This document shows, in pieces, positions 44,706-53,840 of a DNA stretch of 64,000 bases. The DNA is from CAYSPS01 sp964432975 (GTDB taxonomy: Bacteria > Babelota > Babeliae > Babelales > UBA12409). The notes under the pieces are model-generated. The model saw nothing but the letters and a program-made list of their open reading frames with translations, did not search any database and was not told the DNA's origin. The stretch is from contig CAYSPS010000001.1 in NCBI GenBank assembly GCA_964432975.1, positions 1-64,000 of the forward strand, in the 5' to 3' direction. The position numbers were made by a program, and so were the translations under genes. Each line of letters begins with the position of its first letter. Within the stretch, counting starts at the first letter, position 1.

Positions 44706-46262
44706 CTATCGCGCATATTCGATGGCACGTTTTTCACGAATTACATTAACCTTAATCTGCCCAGGAAAATTCATTTCACTCTCAATACGTTTGGCAATAT
44801 CACGCGCCAATGTACGGGCCTTTTCATCATCAACAAGATCTTCCTCTACGATAATACGCACTTCGCGTCCAGCCTGCAGCGCATACGCCTTTTTGACCCC
44901 CGGATATGATGCTGCAATATCTTCAAGTTGTTCAAGGCGTTTTAAATATGCTGCGAAAGTTTCTCGTCGCGCACCTGGGCGTGAAGCAGAAATGGTATCT
45001 GCAATAAGTAATATTGGACCGTATAATGAGGTAAATGGTGTTTCTTCATGATGTGCCGCAATCGCATTAACAATGCGCACATCCTCACCACAACGTTTGG
45101 CAACATCAGCGCCAATTTGTGCATGCGGACCTTCAATTTCTGCGGTCATTGCCTTGCCAATATCATGAAAAAGCCCAGCTCGAGCAGCAAGTCCCGCATC
45201 AAGACTTAGTTCAGCAGCAATCATGCGTGCAAAATATGCAACCTCTTTGCTATGTTGCAAAACATTTTGTGAATAACTGGTGCGAAAATGCAACCGACCA
45301 AGCATCGTCACCATTTCAGGAGCTGCTCCATGAACATTTAATTCCTGCACAGCTTTTTTGCCATAGTCTTCGATCATTTCTTCGATTTCTTGTTCACACT
45401 GAGCAACAGTTTCTTCAATGCGCGTCGGATTAATACGCCCATCGCGAATGAGAATTTCCAGTGAGCGTCGTGCAACTTCACGTCGAATCGGATTAAAACC
45501 AGAAATGGTAATCACTTCTGGTGTGTCGCCTATAATAAATTCCATACCAGTTGCCATTTCAAGTGCTTTAATATTACGCCCTTCTTTGCCGATAATGCGC
45601 CCCTTCATGTCTTCATTAGGAAGGTGCACAATACCAGAAGTCACTGCATCAACAGTATCTGCCGTATAACGCTGCATCGCACCAAGTAAAATTTCCTGCG
45701 ACTGTTCTTTGGCGCGCATACGAATTTCATCTTCCACTTTTTGCATCCAACGCTCATGACTATGGTATACTTCATCTTTGATCGTTTCAAAAAGCGCATT
45801 TTTAGCTTCTTCTTTATTCATGCCGCTGACGTGTTCAAGTTTGGTGATTAAATCTGCATAAAGTGTACGCACCTTTTCTTCACCAACACGCAACGCATCA
45901 GCAGAACGATTGAGTTCGCGTTCACGTCGTTGAAGCTCTAATTTTAACTCATCAAGGCGCAACTCGCGTTTTTGCAAATCTTCATCACGTGCAACAACTT
46001 TTTGTTGCAAACGATCAAGATCTTGCCGTTCACGCTTAGTTTCATCTTCAAATTCTTTTCGACGGCGATAAATTTCATCACGGATTTTCAACGACGCTTC
46101 ACGTCGTTCGTTTTCAATTTCGCGTTCAATCGCACTTAATCGTGTACGCGAATCAGCCAACTCACGTCGTGCGCGCGCTAAACGCTGTTGCGCATAAAAT
46201 AAAATCGCTGCAGCGATCGCAATAAGTGATCCGCCGATCGCGTAAGTCATACCCCATATCAT
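44706..46262 (-). CDS. rny: Ribonuclease Y
   Basis: Membrane-anchored endoribonuclease that initiates mRNA decay. The 518 residues begin with a single membrane segment (YAIGGSLIAIAAAILFYA), followed by a long Arg/Glu-rich coiled coil (residues 25-170). The KH domain has GRIIGKEGRNIKALE near residues 220-235. The HD phosphohydrolase domain has HDIGKA near residue 366 and AAHHEE. The C-terminus ends in FPGQIKVNVIREKRAIEYAR, as in other RNase Y proteins. It precedes ymdB by six bases. Confidence 0.97.
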   Translation of the reverse strand: MIWGMTYAIGGSLIAIAAAILFYAQQRLARARRELADSRTRLSAIEREIENERREASLKIRDEIYRRRKEFEDETKRERQDLDRLQQKVVARDEDLQKRELRLDELKLELQRRERELNRSADALRVGEEKVRTLYADLITKLEHVSGMNKEEAKNALFETIKDEVYHSHERWMQKVEDEIRMRAKEQSQEILLGAMQRYTADTVDAVTSGIVHLPNEDMKGRIIGKEGRNIKALEMATGMEFIIGDTPEVITISGFNPIRREVARRSLEILIRDGRINPTRIEETVAQCEQEIEEMIEDYGKKAVQELNVHGAAPEMVTMLGRLHFRTSYSQNVLQHSKEVAYFARMIAAELSLDAGLAARAGLFHDIGKAMTAEIEGPHAQIGADVAKRCGEDVRIVNAIAAHHEETPFTSLYGPILLIADTISASRPGARRETFAAYLKRLEQLEDIAASYPGVKKAYALQAGREVRIIVEEDLVDDEKARTLARDIAKRIESEMNFPGQIKVNVIREKRAIEYAR

Positions 46263-46367
46263 TGTATTATTCCTATACTACTTTGATACAATTGGAAAAC
46301 ATCACTTGTGCTCACATTTTGTGAGTACACCTGTGATCTATAAAAGACAAGATTACGTGTGCCCGGA

Positions 46368-46640
46368 TCAGCTTGATGACAAGGGTGTCCGCATCTCTTG
46401 ATCGAGAATCTCTGCTAAATTGCGCTCGCGTTGTTCTTTCTTTTGCATGCGCAAAATAATATCTAATGCGCACAACACCGCAAGTTTCTTTGAGTCAGTT
46501 TTTCCCGTTTGTTGCATCACTGCATTCATCATGTCATTCAAATTGGCAACGGCTTGGTCAAGCTGTTCGACCGGTTCATCGGTAACAATAGTATATGACT
46601 CACCACCAATTATTACCGTATGTTTCGTTATTATACTCAT
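46368..46640 (-). CDS. zapA: Cell division protein ZapA
   Basis: Encodes 90 residues. ZapA binds and bundles FtsZ at the division ring. The N-terminal strand-rich domain (HTVIIGGESYTI) and a C-terminal coiled coil with KKLAVLCALDIILRMQK match the family, where ALNI/ALDI-type segments are typical. It overlaps the upstream coiled-coil gene by four bases and lies ahead of rny. A 105-base spacer to rny holds no 6S RNA that I can recognise. Confidence 0.85.
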   Translation of the reverse strand: MSIITKHTVIIGGESYTIVTDEPVEQLDQAVANLNDMMNAVMQQTGKTDSKKLAVLCALDIILRMQKKEQRERNLAEILDQEMRTPLSSS

Positions 46641-46885
46641 GACTCCGTGCGCTCTTGCGTCACAACCGTATCAATGTCTTTAATTAAACTATCAATCAAC
46701 ACTTTGGCAAATTCTTTTTCGTGACTCAACGCATTTCCCTGAGCCAACGACGCCTCCTGTAATTCATCAATCTGCTGCTGCAATGCAAGCCTGTCTTTGG
46801 TCAACTGTGCATTTTCTTGTCGCAATCGTTGAACGAGTGCAACCAATTCAGAAATTTTTTGCTCCAATACCCCGAAAACTTCCAT
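46637..46885 (-). CDS. Small coiled-coil protein, ZapB-like
   Basis: Encodes 82 residues, nearly all heptad-patterned helix (LEQKISELVALVQRLRQEN and continuing). This is the shape of ZapB-type division proteins. Four-base overlap with zapA supports a joint role at the division site. Similarity is of architecture only, since coiled coils look alike, so the name is not assigned. Confidence 0.6.
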   Translation of the reverse strand: MEVFGVLEQKISELVALVQRLRQENAQLTKDRLALQQQIDELQEASLAQGNALSHEKEFAKVLIDSLIKDIDTVVTQERTES

Positions 46886-46951
46886 AAACTCCCCTCAAGC
46901 ATAGGTTCTATTTCATACCAGCGTCATCGTATCTCACCGATGTTCGTGATA

Positions 46952-47308
46952 TCAAGAAATTTTGCCGCGCGCACGATCAACAAGTTGCGCAAATGCTTGT
47001 GGCTCGGCAATGGCAAGCTGACTCAACATTTTGCGATCAAGCACCACGCCAGCTTTTTTCAACCCACTCATAAATACATTGTACGACATGCCATGTTCAC
47101 GCGTGGCAGCCGAGATACGGACAATAAACAACTGACGCATTGAACGTTTTTTGAGCTTCCGCCCCTTAAATGCAAATGCCATTGCACGTAATACGGTTTC
47201 ACGCATACGGCGTACAACATTTTTACGCTGTCCCCAATAACCCTTAGCCTGTTTTGTCCATCGTTTGTGGCGCTTTCTTGTCATCACGCCACGTTTTACT
47301 CTCGACAT
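46952..47308 (-). CDS. rplT: 50S ribosomal protein L20
   Basis: Encodes 118 residues matching bL20: the basic N-terminus (SRVKRGVMTRKRHKRWTKQA), KGYWGQRKNVVRRMRETVLRA, and LFIVRISAATREHGMSYNVF. Third gene of the canonical infC-rpmI-rplT operon. Confidence 0.98.
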   Translation of the reverse strand: MSRVKRGVMTRKRHKRWTKQAKGYWGQRKNVVRRMRETVLRAMAFAFKGRKLKKRSMRQLFIVRISAATREHGMSYNVFMSGLKKAGVVLDRKMLSQLAIAEPQAFAQLVDRARGKIS

Positions 47309-47358
47309 ATCAAAACCCTTTAGTTCTTACTTAGATTAAATCCCTAAAATTCCCCGTC

Positions 47359-47556
47359 CTACTCGTATGGCAAAAGCGCAATAAAACGTCCATGATCCGT
47401 CCGTCCCATATACGTACACGGACGCAGATGACGTTTACGCTTGGCGGTTTTACTTGCCATTAAATGTCTTTTATATGCATGCGCACGTTTAACTTTTCCA
47501 CTTTTTGTTTTCGAAAAACGTTTCTTTGATGCTGAATGCGTTTTCATTTTAGGCAT
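47359..47556 (-). CDS. rpmI: 50S ribosomal protein L35
   Basis: Encodes 65 residues of bL35: PKMKTHSASKKRFSKTKSGK, followed by AYKRHLMASKTAKRKRHLR. Lies between infC and rplT in the canonical order. Confidence 0.97.
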   Translation of the reverse strand: MPKMKTHSASKKRFSKTKSGKVKRAHAYKRHLMASKTAKRKRHLRPCTYMGRTDHGRFIALLPYE

Positions 47557-47573
47557 GTTTTCAATCCTGTTAT

Positions 47574-48116
47574 TTATTTATGCTTTATATAGTATACGCG
47601 CGACCACAACTGACCAAGTCGCGATTCTTGTTCAAATTCAACAATGCCAAGTTCTTTGCCAGCAAGCGTCGCGTCAATTTTCTCAAACATTGCCTGACCT
47701 CGTTCACTTCGCGTTGCCATTTCGCGCCCACGAAATACGAGCGTAAACTTGACGCGATTGCCATCATGTAAAAAAGCCGTCGCCTGATTAAGCTTTGTTT
47801 GATAATCATGTTCTTCAATTTTTGGACGCAATTTTATTTCTTTAATTTTAATAACTTTTTGATTGCGCTTAGCCTCGGCAAGCTTCTTTTTTTTCGCGTA
47901 AATCATCTTGCCGAAATCCATGATCTTGGCTACCGGAACACCGTGCGTACCTGCTTCGGCAATAAGCACTAAATCAAGCCCCTCTTCACGTGCGCGAGCC
48001 AGCGCATCATAACGCGACAAAATACCAATATTTTCACCGGTACTCGATATTACTTGTATTCGCGGCGCATAAATATATTCATTAACTTTATGCTCGCTTT
48101 TGCGCATATCTCTCAA
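47574..48116 (-). CDS. infC: Translation initiation factor IF-3, TTG start
   Basis: Encodes 180 residues. IF-3 checks start-codon pairing on the 30S subunit. The N-domain (VNEYIYAPRIQVISSTGENIG), the linker and the C-domain (KEIKLRPKIEEHDYQTKL) match the family. AAGGAAG lies six bases before a TTG at 48116. The first ATG (48107) has no properly spaced site, so the gene most likely starts at TTG. A non-standard start codon is usual for infC and allows autoregulation, because IF-3 discriminates against such starts. Confidence 0.96.
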   Translation of the reverse strand: MRDMRKSEHKVNEYIYAPRIQVISSTGENIGILSRYDALARAREEGLDLVLIAEAGTHGVPVAKIMDFGKMIYAKKKKLAEAKRNQKVIKIKEIKLRPKIEEHDYQTKLNQATAFLHDGNRVKFTLVFRGREMATRSERGQAMFEKIDATLAGKELGIVEFEQESRLGQLWSRVYYIKHK

Positions 48117-48162
48117 CGATTGCTTCCTTCATCTCAAATAACAATATATTTTCCCAACAAAA

Positions 48163-49182
48163 CTACTCACGCATACTTTTTAAAGCCTCAAGCACCTTTT
48201 GCTCAATCGCACTTGCCATTTCGGCATTTGCTTTCAAAAACTGCACAGCCTGCTCGCGCCCTTGGGCAATTTTTTGATCATTAAATGCAAACCAAGCCCC
48301 AGCCTGTGCAATAACGTTACAAAAGAGTGCAGCATCAAGCAAATCAAGTTCGCGACTCAACCCTTCACCAAAAATCAAATCAAGTTCGACGTGACGAAAT
48401 GGCGGCGCAACCTTGTTTTTAACTACCTTGATGAGCACACGATTACCAAAGTGACGCTCATTTTTCTTTAAACTCCCAATACGTCGCACATCCATACGTA
48501 CCGATGCATAAAATTTCAATGCATTACCACCCGTCGTTGTTTCTTTATTGGCAAACGGCATGCTGCTAATATTGTGACGAATCTGATTAATAAAAATAAG
48601 CACCGTTTTTGATTTATGCACAATTGGCGTTAATTTCCGTAACGCCTGCGACATCAACCGCGCCTGCAACCCAACATGCGCATCGCCCATTTCGCCCTCA
48701 AGCTCGGCTTTTGGCACCAACGCAGCAACTGAATCAATAACAACGATGTCAATTGCCCCAGATCTAATGAGCATTTCAGCAATATCTAACGCCTGCTCAC
48801 CAAAGTCTGGTTGTGAAATCACCAAGTCTTGAACATTCACCCCCAAGCGAGCCGCGTGTGTCGAATCAAGCGCATGCTCTGCATCAATAAATGCACACAT
48901 GCCACCACGTTTTTGCGCCTGAGCGACAGCATGCAATGCAAGTGTCGTTTTTCCCGATGCTTCTGGACCAAAAATTTCAATGACACGCCCACGTGGCAAC
49001 CCGCCAACACCTAAAGCATGATTTAATAACAACGAACCCGTTGAAATGGCCTCAACTTCTGCTATGGGCGACTGCCCGAGAAGCATCACCGAGCCTTTGC
49101 CATATTGCTTGTCAATTTGCGCGAACGTCGCCTCGAGCGCCTTTTTGCGCTCTTGTTGGATCGACTTTTGAGAAGTTTCCAC
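48163..49182 (-). CDS. recA: Recombinase RecA
   Basis: Encodes 339 residues. RecA forms filaments on single-stranded DNA for strand exchange and SOS induction. Walker A GPEASGKTTLALH lies near residues 71-83, Walker B as DIVVIDSVAALVPKAE, and L2 as NISSMPFANKETTTGGNALK. The start is a GTG with AAAGGA six bases upstream. Compared with many RecA proteins the acidic C-terminal tail is short. It lies between ppiD and infC on the same strand. No LexA-type box was recognised upstream. Confidence 0.97.
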   Translation of the reverse strand: METSQKSIQQERKKALEATFAQIDKQYGKGSVMLLGQSPIAEVEAISTGSLLLNHALGVGGLPRGRVIEIFGPEASGKTTLALHAVAQAQKRGGMCAFIDAEHALDSTHAARLGVNVQDLVISQPDFGEQALDIAEMLIRSGAIDIVVIDSVAALVPKAELEGEMGDAHVGLQARLMSQALRKLTPIVHKSKTVLIFINQIRHNISSMPFANKETTTGGNALKFYASVRMDVRRIGSLKKNERHFGNRVLIKVVKNKVAPPFRHVELDLIFGEGLSRELDLLDAALFCNVIAQAGAWFAFNDQKIAQGREQAVQFLKANAEMASAIEQKVLEALKSMRE

Positions 49183-49212
49183 AATATCCTTTGGTGATTT
49201 AAAATTTAGCGC

Positions 49213-51126
49213 TTATTTGGCTATTTTTTCATTAATTTTTATTGTAGCATTTTTATATAAAGAAGCAACAAATGACTGCTCTACAAGGCCCCTCGTCTCT
49301 TGCACAAGTGTCCCCAAAAGGGCTGCTTTTTTAGCATCAAAGAGCTTTTGATCAAATGGGGCAAGTTCATCAACAAAGATCATGACCCCATTTTGCCCAT
49401 GCATTCCCGTCACGATCGCACCGGCTTTGTTAATCGCAAAGAGTTTTTGCATAAGAGACTGCCCAGCCTGCTGCTCAAAATTTTGTAATGCTTTAGTGTC
49501 ATTTTTACGTACCCAAACAGGTGCTTGAACCTTTGCACCATACTGTTGGGCCACTTCATCAAATATCTTTTTGGTATGAGCAATGCGCACTTTATCAAGC
49601 ACATGCGTTAAAGTTTCAAGCGCACGTTGCTCACACAAATCTTGTCGTACACGATCTTTGACGGTATCAAACGGTGGCTGATAGGTTTTTTTCAAGTCCG
49701 TAACGATAATAGCGTATCCCTTATCACCATCAACGACAAAACTGCCAGTATCGCGTCGTGCATTAAATAACTTTTGCACAAGAGGATCTTGCGTGAGCAC
49801 TGTACCTGCCAGTTCTTTTTTGACCGCATTCTTTTTACGTGCAAATTCTGCAAGCATTTGTTCTTTGTCTTGCGCACGCGCAAGCGTATATTTGATTTCA
49901 TAGCCAAACGTACGCTCAAATTGTTGCTGACGTAGTTTGCGCTCAATTTCAGCACGCACCCTTTCAAGCGGTTTATAGGTTGGCGACTTTTTGGCAACCC
50001 GTTGAATAATTTCAAATCCTTGTGGTGTCTCAAGCACTGGTGAAATATCACCATCTTTTGTTAAGCGCATCGCGGCTTGTTCAAATGGATTATTACCTTG
50101 TTTAGGCACAAATTCTATTAATCCGCCGCTTTTTTTCGTCGTGATATCCGCAGAAAGTTCACGTGCCTTTTGTTCAAAGAGTTCTGGCTTAGTTTTCAAT
50201 TCTTGCAACAATGCGTGAGCCTGTGTGCGTATATTTGATTTATCCTTTTCATTAAAAGCGAGCAGAATATGGCGCACCTGTAAACGTGCGGTCTGATCAA
50301 CAAATTCTTGGTATTTATTGCGGTTGTAATAGGCGGTTATTTGTTTTTCACCGACACGCACACCATATTTATCAGCATCAAAAACCCAAACAATGCCAGC
50401 GCGCTTTTCAGGTACAAAATAGCGTTTACTTGCACGGTTTTGCGCGTCAAAAAATGTTTTTAGTTGCGCATCAGATATATCTTTTCCTTGTTCATGTGCA
50501 ACAAAACTTTTGAGGGGAATGAATGCACATGTACACCGACGATCGGCAAATTCACGCATAAACCGATCTTTAAGCACAAATTCCGGTACATACGCAGAAC
50601 CCATTGCCAATTCCATGAGCGTGCCTTCAAGAATCTGCTCAGCTTTTTGCTGCTCAAGTTGTGCAAATGACTTGCGCAAATATTGGGCAATCATTGCTTC
50701 ATCAACAGTACCATCGGGGCGACGCAGTTCTTTGGGAAGCGATGCAATTACTTGCTGGCGAACAAACTCGGGCGAAACAACCAAGTACATGCGATGGGCA
50801 ATATTATCAACAAGTGCTTGAGTGGTAAGTGCATCAAGGGCAATTTTTTGTGGATCGGTTGACATACCTTGCATGCGAAAAATATTTTCTGCCTGCGGGC
50901 CAAACATTTTTTTTAGCTGTTCAATTTGATCAGAAATTTCGTCAACGCGAGCATTATATTCGTTCAGACTAATCGCGGTACCATCAACTTTGATTGCCCA
51001 GTCGTCGTTTGAAAACCACTTAAAAAATAATGTAAATGAGTATGGTAATACCATGAGCAAGCTCACGGCATACACAATGGTACGTAAAAAACGACCTTGC
51101 AAATGATGACGAAAAAAAGAAATCAT
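49213..51126 (-). CDS. ppiD: PpiD-like periplasmic folding factor
   Basis: Encodes 637 residues. One N-terminal membrane segment (FLRTIVYAVSLLMVLPYSFTLFF) anchors a periplasmic SurA/PpiD chaperone domain with VDGTAISLNEYNARVDEI near residues 45-65. A parvulin-type prolyl isomerase domain with LQVRHILLAF and FVPKQGNNPFEQAA follows near 285-370. A second helical region ends the protein. PpiD helps proteins emerging from the Sec translocon to fold, which suits a genome with so many exported products. It sits upstream of recA. Confidence 0.88.
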   Translation of the reverse strand: MISFFRHHLQGRFLRTIVYAVSLLMVLPYSFTLFFKWFSNDDWAIKVDGTAISLNEYNARVDEISDQIEQLKKMFGPQAENIFRMQGMSTDPQKIALDALTTQALVDNIAHRMYLVVSPEFVRQQVIASLPKELRRPDGTVDEAMIAQYLRKSFAQLEQQKAEQILEGTLMELAMGSAYVPEFVLKDRFMREFADRRCTCAFIPLKSFVAHEQGKDISDAQLKTFFDAQNRASKRYFVPEKRAGIVWVFDADKYGVRVGEKQITAYYNRNKYQEFVDQTARLQVRHILLAFNEKDKSNIRTQAHALLQELKTKPELFEQKARELSADITTKKSGGLIEFVPKQGNNPFEQAAMRLTKDGDISPVLETPQGFEIIQRVAKKSPTYKPLERVRAEIERKLRQQQFERTFGYEIKYTLARAQDKEQMLAEFARKKNAVKKELAGTVLTQDPLVQKLFNARRDTGSFVVDGDKGYAIIVTDLKKTYQPPFDTVKDRVRQDLCEQRALETLTHVLDKVRIAHTKKIFDEVAQQYGAKVQAPVWVRKNDTKALQNFEQQAGQSLMQKLFAINKAGAIVTGMHGQNGVMIFVDELAPFDQKLFDAKKAALLGTLVQETRGLVEQSFVASLYKNATIKINEKIAK

Positions 51127-51153
51127 ATGGCCAAAACCCTTTTTTAGTAAAAA

Positions 51154-51621
51154 CTAATCACTATAACGCTGTATAACCGCAAACCGCACACCAGGAATAG
51201 TATTATTCAAAGCAATGAGCGCATCATCAAGTGCCTGTTTTGTTGGATAACCAACCGTCAAAACCTGGTAGCACATAAACGGTCTATTATTCTTTAGTAT
51301 GAAAGAAGTCTTCACAATGCGCAATGGGCACGCCGTCAATTGCGCCCGCGCACACAGCTGCAGTGCTTGCGCGTAAGACATGCATGATGCAACACAAGCA
51401 TAAAACCAAGATTCACTCATGGGTGCATCAACAAATGCTTGCTGCGAATGAGTGGACAATGGTTTTGCTACAGACTCAAAATATGGTACGAGTAGAGCAT
51501 GTGCACAATGTTTGCCGTACCAAAAACCAACGAGCCATGCAATTAACAGTCCAGCACAGACCGCTACAACTGCCCAACTGGCATGGCGCGTGTCAAAATA
51601 TACCCCATTATCACGATTCAT
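51154..51621 (-). CDS. Single-span membrane protein with possible SPOR-like end
   Basis: Encodes 155 residues with one membrane segment near residues 15-35 (WAVVAVCAGLLIAWLVGFWYG). The periplasmic part contains six cysteines. The last 45 residues (CYQVLTVGYPTKQALDDAL and following) have the strand-helix pattern and A/L spacing of SPOR domains, which bind denuded peptidoglycan at division sites. The similarity is weak. It lies between miaA (two bases) and ppiD. Confidence 0.55.
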   Translation of the reverse strand: MNRDNGVYFDTRHASWAVVAVCAGLLIAWLVGFWYGKHCAHALLVPYFESVAKPLSTHSQQAFVDAPMSESWFYACVASCMSYAQALQLCARAQLTACPLRIVKTSFILKNNRPFMCYQVLTVGYPTKQALDDALIALNNTIPGVRFAVIQRYSD

Positions 51622-51623
51622 AG

Positions 51624-52565
51624 CTACCCCTTTTTATCATCACTGAGCATTATGTATTGCATAAGTTTTGCACGCGAATCAAAATCTTTTTGAGCAACAT
51701 CAAGCCACAACACACGAACATCTTCTGTAAAGTGCGCTAGCTTTTTCGTCAACATCCGATTAAAGGTTAATTGACGCTTGGCGTAGTTACGCGTTCTTTG
51801 TTGGATGCGCGCAACTAATTCATCATATGATTTGGCATGCAATTGCGGTGTACGTAAATAAAGAACAATATCGTCATATCCAATGAGTTTTTTTGTCAAT
51901 AAAAAATCTTGCCACGTGGTCGAAAGTGCACGAACTTCATCAATCCATCCTGCCGCAAACATGTGCTTCACTCGCGCGTTAATACGTGCATAAATAAATT
52001 CCACTGGTGCCGTAAGCATAAAAATAACAGCTCGCGATATTGGAGCATACTGTGGTCGGCACACAGAAGGTTTTATACCAAGATTATACCACACATCTAA
52101 TGCGCGTTGTATGCGATAGCGATCTGCTGGCTGAATAGCTGCTGCGCGCTCTGGGTCTATATGCTGTAGCTCGTGCCATAATTGCAGCGTTGGTTTTTGA
52201 TAAACTTGTTGAGCGACTTTCGCTAAAGTTTGAGAGAAAAAAAGAGCATCGATGTAAAATCCAGAACCACCAACAATGATAGGCAATTTTTCTTTTGCAC
52301 CAAGGCCGGCAATAATCGGCGTTATCAAATTGCGATATCCAACAACACTCATATTGACCGGATCATCAAGTACATCAAATAAATAATGTGGTATTAGTGA
52401 TTTATGCCAATCTGGCTTTGCAGTACCAATAGTCAGTGGTGTATAAAATTGTCCAACATCGGCATTAATAATTGCAGAAGGTTGTTGAGCACCTATATGT
52501 AATGCAAGATCGGTTTTGCCAATTCCGGTTGGACCAGTAATAATCATCGTACGTGCCTGTTGCAT
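51624..52565 (-). CDS. miaA: tRNA dimethylallyltransferase MiaA
   Basis: Adds an isopentenyl-type group to A37 of tRNAs reading codons that start with U. It has the P-loop ITGPTGIGKTDLAL at the N-terminus, INADVGQFY (the usual D-S-x-Q-x-Y reads D-V-G-Q-F-Y), GTAKP, PIIVGGSGFYIDAL near residue 95, and the C-terminal KRQLTFNR segment. About 313 residues, normal for MiaA. The start is ATG at 52565 or TTG at 52574; neither has a clear ribosome binding site. The nearby 10-N gap lies just upstream. Confidence 0.95.
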   Translation of the reverse strand: MQQARTMIITGPTGIGKTDLALHIGAQQPSAIINADVGQFYTPLTIGTAKPDWHKSLIPHYLFDVLDDPVNMSVVGYRNLITPIIAGLGAKEKLPIIVGGSGFYIDALFFSQTLAKVAQQVYQKPTLQLWHELQHIDPERAAAIQPADRYRIQRALDVWYNLGIKPSVCRPQYAPISRAVIFMLTAPVEFIYARINARVKHMFAAGWIDEVRALSTTWQDFLLTKKLIGYDDIVLYLRTPQLHAKSYDELVARIQQRTRNYAKRQLTFNRMLTKKLAHFTEDVRVLWLDVAQKDFDSRAKLMQYIMLSDDKKG

Positions 52566-52581
52566 ATTAACCAATCACTTT

Positions 52582-53115
52582 TTAAATGGCTGNNNNNNNN
52601 NNCGTTTTTGTATTATGTACTGTACGTACGAAAAGTGCGCGTAATCTGCTTGTTACCTGTTCAGCATTGAGATTTTCTATGATCGCGATTTCTTCAGCAA
52701 GCAATGCTTCTGTCTGCGCAAGTAGTGCGCGCTCACCAAATGATAACTCTTTGGTACGGGCAAGACATTGCAAATCGCGATAAATTTTTGAAATTTCGAC
52801 TAAATTTCCTGTGCGCAAACATGATTGATATTTCTTATGACGTTTATTCCAACTGCTGATATATTCACTGCATGATGCGCGTACCATGTTTTCAGCAAGT
52901 GTTTTAAAAACCTCTTGCACATGTACACGACTACTTAATGCACGCACACCAATTGCAGCAAGATTATCGATCGGTACCAAAATTGTCATATCTTTATTAA
53001 CAAACTTGAGCTCATACAAGATAGTATCTTTCCCCCCCATTACTCGCTCCATGATGCGACTAACACGTGCGACACCGTGTCCAGGATAAACCACTTTTTC
53101 ATTGAGAGCGAACAT
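52582..53115 (-). CDS. CarD-family transcription regulator
   Basis: About 177 residues. CarD proteins bind the RNA polymerase beta subunit and stabilise open promoter complexes. The N-terminal Tudor-like domain reads VVYPGHGVARVSRI with YELKFVNKDMTILVPIDNL, followed by the helical C-terminal DNA-binding domain. AAGGGGA precedes the start. The extreme C-terminus falls in a 10-N gap (52593-52602), so the end is provisional. It is the first gene of the minus-strand run miaA, ppiD, recA. Confidence 0.92.
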   Translation of the reverse strand: MFALNEKVVYPGHGVARVSRIMERVMGGKDTILYELKFVNKDMTILVPIDNLAAIGVRALSSRVHVQEVFKTLAENMVRASCSEYISSWNKRHKKYQSCLRTGNLVEISKIYRDLQCLARTKELSFGERALLAQTEALLAEEIAIIENLNAEQVTSRLRALFVRTVHNTKTXXXXAI

Positions 53116-53195
53116 AAAGCATCCCCTTCCTTATAAGTAGGGGACCTAGAACGTTTTGTGCTCGCAAAATCGTGTTATCAGTATACTACAAAAGA

Positions 53196-53840
53196 TCAAT
53201 GCACTACAACTGCTGGTGCACCATTTTTACAAAATTGACTATATAACTTATAAAGTGCTAACATTCCTGTCAAAACTAAAACTACCCACCTTTTTTTAAG
53301 AAATACTGGTACATGATCAGCATGTTCAACATGTATTGCATTCATTAAAATGTTGTAACATTGTTCAAGAATATCAATCAATTCATCCAATGGAATATTC
53401 GAATCTATCTTTGCAAGAAGCGCATTAATCGAATTTACGTCTTGCCCAGCAACATTTGTAATAAGCTTCATAATAAATTGCTCAAAAACAAGTCCGATTA
53501 GATTACAAAGTTCATACATGAATTGTTTGCCTGAACAAGCAACAGTACCAACTTTGTACGCATTCCATAAATCACGCAGTGGCATAATACTTTTGCGCTC
53601 AATCATGGCATTGTAACAACGAATAACACAGGATTGTGTAAATGCAAGGCGCCGTACAAAGGTAAAATCTAATTTACAACCAGTTTGTTTTTCTATTTTG
53701 ACACACAATTCAACATACCGATCAATCATAGCATCGAGGTTTTCAAATTTTTTGTTCCGTACGTTCATTGCAATTGTACCGTTTACAAAAATAAGTTCGC
53801 CCAGCACGAGGACGTGCATAAAATGACCGGTAATAGCCAT
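53196..53840 (-). CDS. Membrane-associated protein, unknown function
   Basis: Encodes 214 residues. GGAG stands a few bases upstream of the ATG at 53840. A hydrophobic N-terminus (HVLVLGELIFVNGTIAM) may act as a signal. The C-terminal segment (RWVVLVLTGMLALYKLYSQF) looks like a membrane anchor. The middle is helical with scattered cysteines. No family recognised. A separate gene upstream of carD, with a 640-base spacer behind it. Confidence 0.6.
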   Translation of the reverse strand: MAITGHFMHVLVLGELIFVNGTIAMNVRNKKFENLDAMIDRYVELCVKIEKQTGCKLDFTFVRRLAFTQSCVIRCYNAMIERKSIMPLRDLWNAYKVGTVACSGKQFMYELCNLIGLVFEQFIMKLITNVAGQDVNSINALLAKIDSNIPLDELIDILEQCYNILMNAIHVEHADHVPVFLKKRWVVLVLTGMLALYKLYSQFCKNGAPAVVVH

